A stretch of 45,745 nucleotides of DNA from Bacteroidaceae bacterium (GCA_017650085.1 JAGCFN010000064.1:1-45745); one strand, 5' to 3'; positions 31,906-40,353 are shown, numbered from the stretch's first letter. Notes: generated by a model from the letters alone, not told the origin. A program made the numbers and translations.

Positions 31906-33651
31906 ATGACAAAAGGTATTGTTAGTGGCGTAGTTGCCAATATGGTCACGCTCCGAGTGGACGGTCCTGTGCTCCAAGGCGAAATATGCTACATCACAAC
32001 TGGTGGCGACCGATTGATGGCAGAGGTCATCAAAGTGGTCGGACAAGACGTATATGTGCAGGTTTTCGAAAGCACACGTGGTCTGAAAGTCGGTGCCGAA
32101 GCAGAGTTTACGGGGCACATGCTCGAGATTCAACTCGGTCCAGGCATGCTCAGTCACAACTACGACGGACTTCAGAACGACCTCGACAAGATGGAAGGTG
32201 TCTTCCTGAAGCGTGGCGAGTACACAGAGGCTCTCGATGGCGAACGCATTTGGGACTTTGAACCTCTCGTGAAGGAGGGTGACAAAGTACAGGCGAGTGA
32301 TTGGCTCGGCAAAGTGGAGGAGAACCATCAGCCCTTGAAGATAATGGCTCCCTTCCAGATGAAAGGCACAGCCACAGTCAAGAGCATCGTGGCGAAAGGC
32401 CAGTATAAGATTCACGACACCATTGCCGTCCTGACCGACGAGCAGGGCAATGACATCAAGGTCGATATGGTTCAGCACTGGCCTGTGAAGTTTGCCATGA
32501 CCAATTATCGCGAGAAACCCCGTCCATTCAAACTGCTCGAGACAGGTGTTCGCACCATCGATACCTTCAATCCCATCGTGGAAGGTGGAACAGGCTTCAT
32601 TCCTGGTCCCTTCGGTACGGGCAAGACCGTATTGCAGCACGCCATTTCGAAGCAGGCAGAAGCCGACATCGTGATTATCGCTGCCTGCGGTGAACGTGCC
32701 AACGAGGTTGTGGAAATCTTCACCGAGTTCCCCGAACTGGTTGACCCCCACACAGGCCGTAAATTGATGGAGCGCACAATCATCATTGCCAATACCTCTA
32801 ACATGCCTGTTGCAGCTCGTGAGGCTTCCGTCTATACCGCCATGACAATGGCAGAGTACTACCGCTCGATGGGACTCCGTGTTCTCTTGATGGCCGACTC
32901 CACTTCACGTTGGGCACAGGCTCTCCGCGAGATGTCCAACCGCATGGAAGAATTGCCAGGTCCCGATGCATTCCCAATGGATCTCGGTGCCCTCATCAGT
33001 AACTTCTACGGTCGTGCCGGTTATGTTTATCTCAACAACGGTGAGGTTGGCTCCGTCACATTCTTGGGAACAGTATCACCTGCCGGTGGTAACTTGAAGG
33101 AGCCGGTAACGGAGAACACAAAGAAGGTTGCCCGTTGCTTCTATGCTCTTGAGCAGGATCGTGCCGACAAGAAGCGCTACCCTGCAGTCAACCCCATTGA
33201 TTCTTACTCAAAGTACCTCGAGTATCCCGAGTTCGCAGAGTACATCAAGGAGCACATCAACGAGGAATGGATTCCGAAGGTGCTCGCTTTGAAGACTCGC
33301 ATGCAACGTGGTAAGGAGATTGCCGAGCAGATAAACATCCTGGGTGATGACGGTGTGCCTGTCGAGTATCATGTTACCTTCTGGAAGTCAGAAGTGATTG
33401 ACTACGTCATCCTGCAGCAGGATGCCTTCGATGAGGTGGATGCTGTGACACCCCTCTCACGCCAGGAAGAAATCCTCAACCTTGTTACGAGAATCTGCGA
33501 CAAGGAAGACTACAAGTTCGACACCTTCCTGCAGGTCATCGACTTCTTCAAGAAGATGATTAACCTCTGCAAGCAGATGAACTACTCCCTCTACCAGAGC
33601 GAGCAGTACTATGACTACATCAAGCAAATCGAAGCAATGTTAAATGCATAA
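31906..33651 (+). CDS. ntpA: V-type ATPase/ATP synthase catalytic subunit A
   Basis: This 581-residue catalytic subunit hydrolyses or makes ATP in the cytoplasmic V1 head. The Walker A motif is GPFGTGKT (residues 234-241), and the Walker B region is VLLMADSTSRWAQALREMSN. The non-homologous insert typical of A subunits precedes the P-loop (about 110-200). Length is normal for the family. Whether the complex pumps Na+ or H+ cannot be told, because the membrane K subunit is not in the window. Confidence 0.97.
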   Translation: MTKGIVSGVVANMVTLRVDGPVLQGEICYITTGGDRLMAEVIKVVGQDVYVQVFESTRGLKVGAEAEFTGHMLEIQLGPGMLSHNYDGLQNDLDKMEGVFLKRGEYTEALDGERIWDFEPLVKEGDKVQASDWLGKVEENHQPLKIMAPFQMKGTATVKSIVAKGQYKIHDTIAVLTDEQGNDIKVDMVQHWPVKFAMTNYREKPRPFKLLETGVRTIDTFNPIVEGGTGFIPGPFGTGKTVLQHAISKQAEADIVIIAACGERANEVVEIFTEFPELVDPHTGRKLMERTIIIANTSNMPVAAREASVYTAMTMAEYYRSMGLRVLLMADSTSRWAQALREMSNRMEELPGPDAFPMDLGALISNFYGRAGYVYLNNGEVGSVTFLGTVSPAGGNLKEPVTENTKKVARCFYALEQDRADKKRYPAVNPIDSYSKYLEYPEFAEYIKEHINEEWIPKVLALKTRMQRGKEIAEQINILGDDGVPVEYHVTFWKSEVIDYVILQQDAFDEVDAVTPLSRQEEILNLVTRICDKEDYKFDTFLQVIDFFKKMINLCKQMNYSLYQSEQYYDYIKQIEAMLNA

Positions 33652-33656
33652 GAAAG

Positions 33657-34982
33657 ATGGCTACAGCATTTCAGAAAGTATATACAAAGATAAGCCAAAT
33701 AACGAAGGCTACCTGTTCGCTCAAGGCGAAGGGTGTCGGCTACAATGAGTTGGCAACCATCAACGGCAAGCTTGCTCAGGTGGTAAAGATAATCGGTGAC
33801 GATGTTACGCTGCAGGTCTTCGAAGGAACTGGCGGTATTCCCACCAACGCGGAGGTCGTGTTCTTGGGTAAAAGCCCGTCCCTCAAGGTCGGCGACCAGC
33901 TGGCAGGACGCTTCTTCAATGCTTATGGTCTGCCCATCGACGGCGGTCCTGAGATTGAGGGCAGAGAGGTAGAGATTGGTGGCCCCTCTGTGAACCCCGT
34001 TCGCAGAAAGCAACCCAGCGAACTCATCGCCACAGGTATTGCAGGTATTGACCTCAACAATACGCTCGTCTCGGGACAGAAGATTCCGTTCTTCGCTGAC
34101 CCTGACCAGCCGTTCAACGAAGTGATGGCCCTCGTTGCCATGCGTGCAAAGTGCGACAAGATCATTCTTGGTGGCATGGGTATGACCAACGACGACTACT
34201 ACTTCTTCCGCAACACCTTCGCAAATGCCGGTGCGCTCGATCGCATCATCAGTTTCATCAACACCACCGAGGACCCTGCCGTGGAACGACTTCTCATTCC
34301 CGACATGGCATTGGCAGCAGCCGAGTACTTTGCCGTCGAGAAGCACGAGACCGTTCTTGTCCTGCTGACCGACATGACCAGCTATGCCGACTCGCTCTCT
34401 ATCGTGAGCAACCGTATGGATCAAATCCCGTCGAAGGACTCCATGCCGGGTTCTCTCTATTCCGACTTGGCGAAGATTTACGAGAAGGCCGTGCAGTTCC
34501 CCGAGAGCGCAGGCGGTGGCTCAATTACCATTATCGCTGTGACTACGCTGTCCGGTGGCGACATCACGCATGCCGTGCCCGATAACACGGGTTACATCAC
34601 GGAGGGTCAGCTCTACTTGCGTCGCGATAGTGATGTGGGCAAAGTCATCGTCGATCCGTTCCGTTCGCTGTCCCGTCTGAAGCAACTTGTTGCGGGTAAG
34701 AAGACCAGAAAGGACCACAGCCAAGTCATGAATGCTGCCATCCGACTCTATGCCGATGCGGCTAATGCCAAGACGAAACTGGAGAACGGCTTCGACTTGA
34801 CTGATTACGACAACCGTTGTCTCGACTTTGCGAAGGACTATTCGAGCAAGTTGCTTGCCATCGACGTCAACCTCAATACCGAGGAGATGCTTGATGTAAC
34901 GTGGTCTCTCTTCCGTAAGTACTTCAAGCTCGAAGAGGTTAACATTAAGAAAGAGTTTACCGATATATATTGGAAAGACTAA
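33657..34982 (+). CDS. ntpB: V-type ATPase/ATP synthase subunit B
   Basis: This 441-residue non-catalytic subunit alternates with A in the V1 head. It has the N-terminal beta barrel (TKATCSLKAKGVGYNELATI) and a nucleotide-fold centre. The usual P-loop is absent, as expected for B (SGQKIPFFADPDQP stands in its place). The region VLLTDMTSYADSLSIVSNRM is the B-subunit equivalent of Walker B. It starts 5 bp after subunit A. In most Bacteroidetes operons D, I and K follow; here a strong terminator follows 16 bp after the stop. Confidence 0.96.
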   Translation: MATAFQKVYTKISQITKATCSLKAKGVGYNELATINGKLAQVVKIIGDDVTLQVFEGTGGIPTNAEVVFLGKSPSLKVGDQLAGRFFNAYGLPIDGGPEIEGREVEIGGPSVNPVRRKQPSELIATGIAGIDLNNTLVSGQKIPFFADPDQPFNEVMALVAMRAKCDKIILGGMGMTNDDYYFFRNTFANAGALDRIISFINTTEDPAVERLLIPDMALAAAEYFAVEKHETVLVLLTDMTSYADSLSIVSNRMDQIPSKDSMPGSLYSDLAKIYEKAVQFPESAGGGSITIIAVTTLSGGDITHAVPDNTGYITEGQLYLRRDSDVGKVIVDPFRSLSRLKQLVAGKKTRKDHSQVMNAAIRLYADAANAKTKLENGFDLTDYDNRCLDFAKDYSSKLLAIDVNLNTEEMLDVTWSLFRKYFKLEEVNIKKEFTDIYWKD

Positions 34983-34998
34983 GATTCCGAAAAGCAGA

Positions 34999-35032
34999 GC
35001 GTGCCTGGTTGACAAACCAGGCACGCTTAGTT
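34999..35032 (+). terminator. Strong terminator ending the V-ATPase operon
   Basis: A perfect 12-bp stem (GCGTGCCTGGTT paired with AACCAGGCACGC) with loop GACA is followed by TTAGTT. Repeat array 6 starts directly after it. Confidence 0.9.
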
Positions 35033-35164
35033 TGTAAACGTCACACTTGATGATTGTAAACGTCACACTTGATGATTGCCAGCGACTAACGTGACGTTTG
35101 CCAATGACTAACGTGACGTTTGCGATTTAGCCATGTGACGTTTGCCGATGTCACGTGAGGGCTA
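35033..35164 (+). repeat. 22-bp repeat array 6 (6 units), in a 320-bp convergent gap
   Basis: Units start at 35033 and every 22 bp to 35143. Units 1 and 2 are identical forward copies (TGTAAACGTCACAC then TTGATGAT). Units 3-5 carry the reversed motif GTGACGTTTGC (35091, 35113 and 35135). The array lies between two terminators facing each other (34999 plus strand, 35166 minus strand). The rest of the gap, 35199-35302, shows no feature. Confidence 0.9.
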
Positions 35165-35165
35165 T

Positions 35166-35198
35166 AAAAAACAGCTCCCGCATCTCGCGACGCAGGAG
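35166..35198 (-). terminator. Terminator of the sigma-factor operon
   Basis: On the minus strand CTCCTGC pairs with GCGGGAG (one G-U pair) around GTCGCGAGAT, followed by CTGTTTTTTAT. It is about 105 bp after the stop of the last gene in the operon. Confidence 0.75.
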
Positions 35199-35302
35199 TA
35201 GGGTGGCGCACCGATCTATAAGTAAAAAACTACTGTGTTCTTTAGTTATTTGTCCTCCTTCGGCTCCATGCCTTAGAAGTAGGTCTTCTTGTTGCGGTTA
35301 AC

Positions 35303-36307
35303 TTATTCTTTCCTCAGCCTTTTCATAGCGAGTCGGAGTGCGTCGCCGACGTACATGCTATGTGCAGAGACCTTTGCTGCTAAAAAGTTCAGGCGTTTGC
35401 AGCACATCTCAATCTCGTCGTCGCCGAGAGGCGCATCCTTGCAAAGCTGCAGTATCAAGCTAGATGCCACCACCAACTCCTCCTTTGTCATCATCGACTT
35501 CGGATTGCTTCCGGCAGCATCTTCTATCTGTTGGGTGAGCAGTCCGAAGATGCGCAGCCAGTCGTCACTCTCCAGGTGTCCGATTCCGTTAATAGCCTTA
35601 TTCATCCACTCTTTCAGGCTCTTCCTATCGAAGGGAATGCTTGTTGAGTCAGCCATTCCTGAAATGATTCCCTGTCCGTTTTGCAGTTGCTGCCTCCATG
35701 CCTCGTACGTTTTCCTTGCCTCTTCATTGTTGAACAAAGACAAAGCCCCCATGTTAATGTCTCCATCTCGCTTCTGCACTTTCTCGCCATAGGTGCGGAC
35801 AAGTATGCCTTGGCGTATGTCCTTGTCGTCCGTGTCCCACCACTCGACGGCATAGACCGTGCGAAAGTCCTTGTTTCTGGAGTCTTGATAGACTGCTATG
35901 GCATAGCTCGAACGTGGTCGTGCACCGATGATGATGGCATCTTTGTTGGTCTTGATGTTCCACTTCTGCCGAGTGCTGTACTCTATCGGGTTGAAGTCTG
36001 TGTAAATAGACAATAGGCGAATGTTGCTTTCGAGCGAGGTAAAGACTTCCTGAAGCTTGTCGAGGAGCTTGAAGTTGGCGCGTCCGATACGGAAGTTATG
36101 GATTTCCGTTTCCTCTAGCACCTTATCGAATGCCTTTTCGTCGCGTTCCATGTAATTGTTCACGGAGTGCTCGATGCCCTTGGCATTAGCGATTTGCTCG
36201 AAGGCTTGCTGAATTCGTACTTCCTGACTGATGTATTCTTCCTGTGCCTTGAGACTTGAAGTGAGGACGAGCAAGAAGAGCGTCACGAGTTTTGCTGTAG
36301 TTTTCAT
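35303..36307 (-). CDS. Exported protein of unknown function in the sigma-factor operon
   Basis: This 334-residue protein has a signal peptide (MKTTAKLVTLFLLVLTSSLKA). I recognise no domain. An N-terminal helical stretch (about 22-90), a beta-rich middle (about 95-180; DAIIIGARPRSSYAIAVYQD, DFRTVYAVEWWDTDD) and a helical C-terminal half (about 200-334) can be seen. It follows the membrane-anchored gene by 20 bp and is the third gene of an ECF sigma operon, so it may act in the envelope signal that this sigma factor reads, or be its target. That is inference from position only. Confidence 0.85.
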   Translation of the reverse strand: MKTTAKLVTLFLLVLTSSLKAQEEYISQEVRIQQAFEQIANAKGIEHSVNNYMERDEKAFDKVLEETEIHNFRIGRANFKLLDKLQEVFTSLESNIRLLSIYTDFNPIEYSTRQKWNIKTNKDAIIIGARPRSSYAIAVYQDSRNKDFRTVYAVEWWDTDDKDIRQGILVRTYGEKVQKRDGDINMGALSLFNNEEARKTYEAWRQQLQNGQGIISGMADSTSIPFDRKSLKEWMNKAINGIGHLESDDWLRIFGLLTQQIEDAAGSNPKSMMTKEELVVASSLILQLCKDAPLGDDEIEMCCKRLNFLAAKVSAHSMYVGDALRLAMKRLRKE

Positions 36308-36327
36308 TTTCTATTTAGTTTAAGGGT

Positions 36328-36954
36328 TTATATTTCGATGGCAGTTTGTTCGCTGACTTCTATCACTTCGAAGTCGCCGTTCTCGTTGGTGACAAGCAAG
36401 GCATTCTCAGCTTGTGGCAAGGCATTGAACGTTGCTTCTATGATGTAGTTGCGCGTTTGTTGCTTCTCTTGACGAATGGTGGCTTCGCACTCGCAAAGTA
36501 TCTGCATGGCAATCCGCACATTCTCCTCCGACTCGAAGATGCTTTGCCCGAGCGTATCGGGAAGTTCAGCCTCGATGGGTTGCTTCTTAGGCGCAACTGT
36601 TTTGGCAACCTTGACGGGTTTAATAGGCTTGGTAGGTTTGGCGTGTTCAATAGGTTCGTCGGAGATAACAGGCACAGGCGGCATCACCTTTTCTGCTATG
36701 ACGGGCGTCTGTTGCTCAGGCTTCTGCTTTTCTATATTGAGTAAGATGAGCAAGAGCGCGCTGGCAGCGATGGCAAAAGCAGATAGAGGATAGAGCCAGC
36801 GACGCTTGGTGGCTTGGGGCTTGAGGCTTTTCATCACCCTTTGCTCCATGTCGTCGGGCATCTTCATACCTGCTGCTCGGTCGTTCTGCCGTTGCAGGGC
36901 CTGGCGGAAAAGGTTCTTCGCTTCGCTCAGGCGCAGGCGGTTGTCGTTATTCAT
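36328..36954 (-). CDS. Single-pass membrane protein, probable anti-sigma factor
   Basis: This 208-residue protein has a basic cytoplasmic N-terminus of about 50 residues (SEAKNLFRQALQRQND, DMEQRVMKSLKPQ), one membrane helix (about 53-72, WLYPLSAFAIAASALLLILL), and then a Pro/Lys-rich periplasmic part (PTKPIKPVKVAKTVAPKKQP) and a C-terminal helical region. Its start overlaps the ECF sigma gene's end by 8 bp, so translation is coupled, and the topology fits a transmembrane anti-sigma factor. No zinc-binding HxxxCxxC motif is visible, so the role rests on layout and context. Confidence 0.82.
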   Translation of the reverse strand: MNNDNRLRLSEAKNLFRQALQRQNDRAAGMKMPDDMEQRVMKSLKPQATKRRWLYPLSAFAIAASALLLILLNIEKQKPEQQTPVIAEKVMPPVPVISDEPIEHAKPTKPIKPVKVAKTVAPKKQPIEAELPDTLGQSIFESEENVRIAMQILCECEATIRQEKQQTRNYIIEATFNALPQAENALLVTNENGDFEVIEVSEQTAIEI

Positions 36955-37498
36955 GGTTCTTGTGTGTTAAGATGATTCTGAGTCTTTGGCGTATGCGATG
37001 AAGCTGGCTGCTGAGGCGCGATACTTCACGTTCAAGCGAGTCGCCAGCCTTGTCGGTTATGTATGCGATTTCTTTTAGAGATCGTCCATCGAAGTAGAAG
37101 AGTTGCAGGAGCATCTGTTCTTCGGGTGAGAGTTGCTGTATGGCTTCGTCCAGTTGCTGTGCTGTCGTGTCTTCTGGCAACTCATCGGGAACGTCATCAC
37201 TTATGTTAAGCGGCAGCATGACTTGCCGTTTTCGCTTCCGCAGATGGTAGAGCGCTTCGTGATAGGCAATGCGTTGAAGCCAGGTCGAGACAGATGCCTT
37301 CTGCGAGTTGTAGTCCTTTAGGTGTTGATAGGCAGCGACGAAGGTGTTCTGCACTACGTCCTCCGTGTCCTCCTGCACCCCCACAATGCGTCCGACGAAC
37401 ACCATGAGCGATGGGCCGTAACGCTTTACAAGCTGGCTGAACTCGCTTGTCCCGCCGCCTCGTATGCGCTCTATGATGATGTTGTCGTCGTTTGTCAT
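36947..37498 (-). CDS. ECF-family RNA polymerase sigma factor
   Basis: This 183-residue sigma-70-like factor has region 2 (about 17-88; DTEDVVQNTFVAAYQHLKDY is the polymerase-binding and -10 recognition part) and region 4 (about 120-178; LSPEEQMLLQLFYFDGRSLK, EIAYITDKAGDSLEREVSRL is the -35 helix-turn-helix). It lacks regions 1 and 3, as ECF factors do. It leads a three-gene operon with a probable anti-sigma factor and an exported protein. ECF factors commonly drive their own operon, but I could not fix a promoter in the 87 bp upstream. Confidence 0.94.
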   Translation of the reverse strand: MTNDDNIIIERIRGGGTSEFSQLVKRYGPSLMVFVGRIVGVQEDTEDVVQNTFVAAYQHLKDYNSQKASVSTWLQRIAYHEALYHLRKRKRQVMLPLNISDDVPDELPEDTTAQQLDEAIQQLSPEEQMLLQLFYFDGRSLKEIAYITDKAGDSLEREVSRLSSQLHRIRQRLRIILTHKNHE

Positions 37499-37585
37499 TC
37501 TACCTTATATAGACACAAAGAGGCGAAATGTCACGCCGAACGGACAATTTTATAAGCAAAAAATGGAAAAATGTCAATAGAAAGT

Positions 37586-40237
37586 TTATCGTAGCACCTT
37601 TTTGTTTCCCTTGATAACAATGCCTCGGGTGCGATTCGTGGCAGGCAATCCGGCTGGAGTAAACAGCTCCCCTCTGTCTTCCCCGAGGGGGAGGATAATG
37701 GCATCTTCGTTGTCTCTTTGCAATGTCAATGTGCCGGACGGGATGTCAGCATGGGCTTTGAAGATGGCTTCATCAAGTTGCAGGCTCCAAGAACGTGTGG
37801 CAGAAGTGGTAGAGGCAAGCGACGAAGGTATGTCCGGAACGAGCGATTCGCCGTTAGTGGTCGGGGCGAAGTACGTGTTGTCGTTGGTAGTTACCGACTC
37901 TGGCTCTACTACAATCATCGTCCAGAACTGCAAGGAAGGCAATGTGAGGGTAATCGTGCCGGTCGACGAGGTGTAGCGATAGTCCGTGAGCTCCTGCATG
38001 GCACCGCCGCAATAGTCAGGCGAAGCGACCCAAATGCGACGTACTTTGCCCAAGCCCGTCATGCCTGTCAATTTGATGGAAAGGCTTTCGAAGCGCTTCG
38101 GCCAAGGTCGTGTGGCTTGATTATCGTGCCAACAAAGCAAATAATTATTGTCCGAAACACTGGTTCCGTCCTCGTGCGTGAAATTAAGAAGATGGACAAC
38201 TTGCCGGCCGTTCACTTCCCTGGCGAGCATCGTCACCTGGTTCGCTACCGGTTCCCACGTGTTAATCGTCACGTCCGAGCATGTTGCCTTGACGTTTGTC
38301 TTCTCCTTCCAGTCATCACGCAACAGGTTCTCGTAGGCCGTGAGGAAGTCGTAGTAGCGCGTCATCCAGTCCTCCAGTTGGCTATGCCACTTCATGCCTG
38401 TGTAGGGAAAGTACTCCCGGCAAAGCATGTGATCGCCCCCAAGTTCCAGGTGTGACCCGCCGAGGGCGAACATGACGGCATCTGCCATAACGACGCCAGG
38501 CGTATTGAAGTTCTTGCCGTCCGTGGTGTAGTTCATATAGGCGGCAAGTACAGAACGCAAGGTTGGGCTTTGACTGCGGTTCTCATCGATGACGTTCTTG
38601 ATGTTCGAGAAGCGTCCTTCTCCACTTGTCAGGCTGTTGTTCGCATGATTTCCCCAAACTTCCGAGTAGAGGAAGTCCACCTTCCCAGTTCCGGCGATTT
38701 GGCTAACTCCCCACCCGGAGACAGCATTCATGATGAGCCGCTTTTCGGGATGTCGGTTCTTCATGTAGTTGATGAAGGTGGCAAAGCCGTTCCGAAGATT
38801 GACGCTATTCCCGTCGTAATCGTAGACATTGCCCCGCGAACCGAGCTGATCTATTTGATAGCCATCGAAGTCAAGGAAACTGTAAACCTCATCGTTGCGT
38901 TCTGCCAAATACGCCAACCAATCCTCGTTTGCAGGATTAACCAGGTAGATGTCGCTCTTCCACGAGTCTGGCAAGTCGTGCTTGTCCTTTGTCGTGTGGT
39001 TCTGGTCCTTGAAGATGAACCATTCGGGCTGCACACCACGTTCCTGCCATCCGTCGAGTACACCGAAGCAAAGGTTATAGAAGATACTCTTCATGCCTCG
39101 GTCGTGCTGAGCCTTGATGTAGTTCTTGATGGCTGATGTGTAGATGGTTCGGTTCGCAATATCTTTGTAACTTGTCCACAAACCGTCTTGTCTGGTTCCG
39201 CCTAACGGCCAATCGTGGCAGTAATGCCAGTCCTGGAACTGTACACCATTGATGTGGCAGCGGTTGAGCCACTTCATCTCAGTCTTTGTCTTGGAGGTCG
39301 TTTTGTCACTCCCGAATGTTGCCACAAAACCATAACGCGGGAATCGTGTCCAGTCGGAACTGACATCAATGGCAATCGTGGCATAGATGTTGTCGTGCTC
39401 TTCCTCGGGAAGATAGACCTCTGCCAAGTATCCTCGGAAGTCTTCGGGTGGAGTTGTCCAAGTCCATGTGCGTGCAGAGAGCAATGTGTCGGTAATGATG
39501 TCGCCAAGGAAACGGTAGCGAACGCGCATTCCGGAAGGCAAAGTGCCGGTCATGCTCAAGTTAACTGTCTCTCCGGGACTGTAGCAACATTTGTCGGTTT
39601 CAATACTGTTCCGAAGTCTTGGCAATTTTATTGTGGCTCCCGAAGCCAGTATGGGGTTGATGGTTCGCTGTGTTGCCGATTTCTTGTAGGGTTTGCTGTG
39701 CAGCGCCATCGTGCCCGAAGCAAGTGTGAGCAAGCCGCTATACGTACCTGCATCGGGTGCGTCCTCGTGCAATGCATAGTCGTTCTTGTCTGAAAAAGAC
39801 GCACTCACGGCAGTCCCGATGGGGTAGAGGCAAAGCGGATAAAGGCGAGTATTAGGCAGATTTCCGCTTACATCGGCAACCTGTATCTCCTTCTTTTCTG
39901 TATCGACTTGCACGATGCATCGACCGATATTGTCAATCCGGTACTTGTAATCTCCACTTGTGTGCAGGGCGATGCGCTGTATGCCTTTAGAGAGAAGGGC
40001 GTTGGTTGTGGAAGGTCCCCAATGGTTACCCCAATCGGAAGCCTCAGTCATGAACTTCAACTCGCCACCATGAAAGAGGTAGCCTTCCCAAATATAGACA
40101 CCGCTGCTTTGCTCCGTCATGGGTTGGCGAGTCCAACCTGTATTGATGGCGGAACCTACGATGTAGAGCGAAGCGCGAGCCGACATTGCCCATACAAAAA
40201 TAAGTAGGGTAAGTGCGGAATATGGGAAGCGAGTCAT
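37586..40237 (-). CDS. GH66 dextranase / cycloisomaltooligosaccharide glucanotransferase-like enzyme with SusE/F-like N-terminal domain
   Basis: This 883-residue exported protein has a signal peptide (about 1-22). Residues 23-120 resemble a SusE/SusF-type starch-binding module (LYIVGSAINTGW, GGELKFMTEASDWGNHWGPS). An Ig-like domain follows (about 205-300), and then a GH66 (beta/alpha)8 barrel (about 300-680). The family's catalytic pair fits D463 (LDFDGYQIDQLG, nucleophile) and E526 (DFLYSEVWGN, acid/base), next to NAVSGWG. A C-terminal beta domain and a 100-residue tail complete it; the tail ends ATNRTRGIVIKGNKKVLR, which resembles a sorting tail. GH66 enzymes cut alpha-1,6-glucan (dextran) or make cyclic isomaltooligosaccharides; which one applies here is open. 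Confidence 0.9.
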   Translation of the reverse strand: MTRFPYSALTLLIFVWAMSARASLYIVGSAINTGWTRQPMTEQSSGVYIWEGYLFHGGELKFMTEASDWGNHWGPSTTNALLSKGIQRIALHTSGDYKYRIDNIGRCIVQVDTEKKEIQVADVSGNLPNTRLYPLCLYPIGTAVSASFSDKNDYALHEDAPDAGTYSGLLTLASGTMALHSKPYKKSATQRTINPILASGATIKLPRLRNSIETDKCCYSPGETVNLSMTGTLPSGMRVRYRFLGDIITDTLLSARTWTWTTPPEDFRGYLAEVYLPEEEHDNIYATIAIDVSSDWTRFPRYGFVATFGSDKTTSKTKTEMKWLNRCHINGVQFQDWHYCHDWPLGGTRQDGLWTSYKDIANRTIYTSAIKNYIKAQHDRGMKSIFYNLCFGVLDGWQERGVQPEWFIFKDQNHTTKDKHDLPDSWKSDIYLVNPANEDWLAYLAERNDEVYSFLDFDGYQIDQLGSRGNVYDYDGNSVNLRNGFATFINYMKNRHPEKRLIMNAVSGWGVSQIAGTGKVDFLYSEVWGNHANNSLTSGEGRFSNIKNVIDENRSQSPTLRSVLAAYMNYTTDGKNFNTPGVVMADAVMFALGGSHLELGGDHMLCREYFPYTGMKWHSQLEDWMTRYYDFLTAYENLLRDDWKEKTNVKATCSDVTINTWEPVANQVTMLAREVNGRQVVHLLNFTHEDGTSVSDNNYLLCWHDNQATRPWPKRFESLSIKLTGMTGLGKVRRIWVASPDYCGGAMQELTDYRYTSSTGTITLTLPSLQFWTMIVVEPESVTTNDNTYFAPTTNGESLVPDIPSSLASTTSATRSWSLQLDEAIFKAHADIPSGTLTLQRDNEDAIILPLGEDRGELFTPAGLPATNRTRGIVIKGNKKVLR

Positions 40238-40262
40238 ATAAATATAATAAGGTATTGTTCTG

Positions 40263-40270
40263 CAAAGATA
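40263..40270 (-). promoter_or_regulatory. -7 box for the GH66 gene
   Basis: TATCTTTG on the minus strand lies 25 bp before the ATG. No TTG occurs at the standard -33 spacing. Confidence 0.45.
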
Positions 40271-40322
40271 TGCTTTTTTAGGAAAACAAAGAAAAATAGT
40301 GATAAAGTTTCTGCTGTGTTTC

Positions 40323-40353
40323 TTGTTTCATATGTCAAAACGTACTATCTTTG
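40323..40353 (+). promoter_or_regulatory. Promoter of the PH-domain/acyltransferase pair
   Basis: TTG (40323-40325), 20 bp, then TATCTTTG (40346-40353). A TTG codon in frame at 40351 is part of this box, which argues against it as a translation start. Confidence 0.65.

Noticed and set aside
31012..32751. A 579-codon minus-strand frame over the V-ATPase genes
   Set aside because: It runs antisense to the clear DUF2764 and subunit A genes, lacks any domain, and is explained as a shadow.
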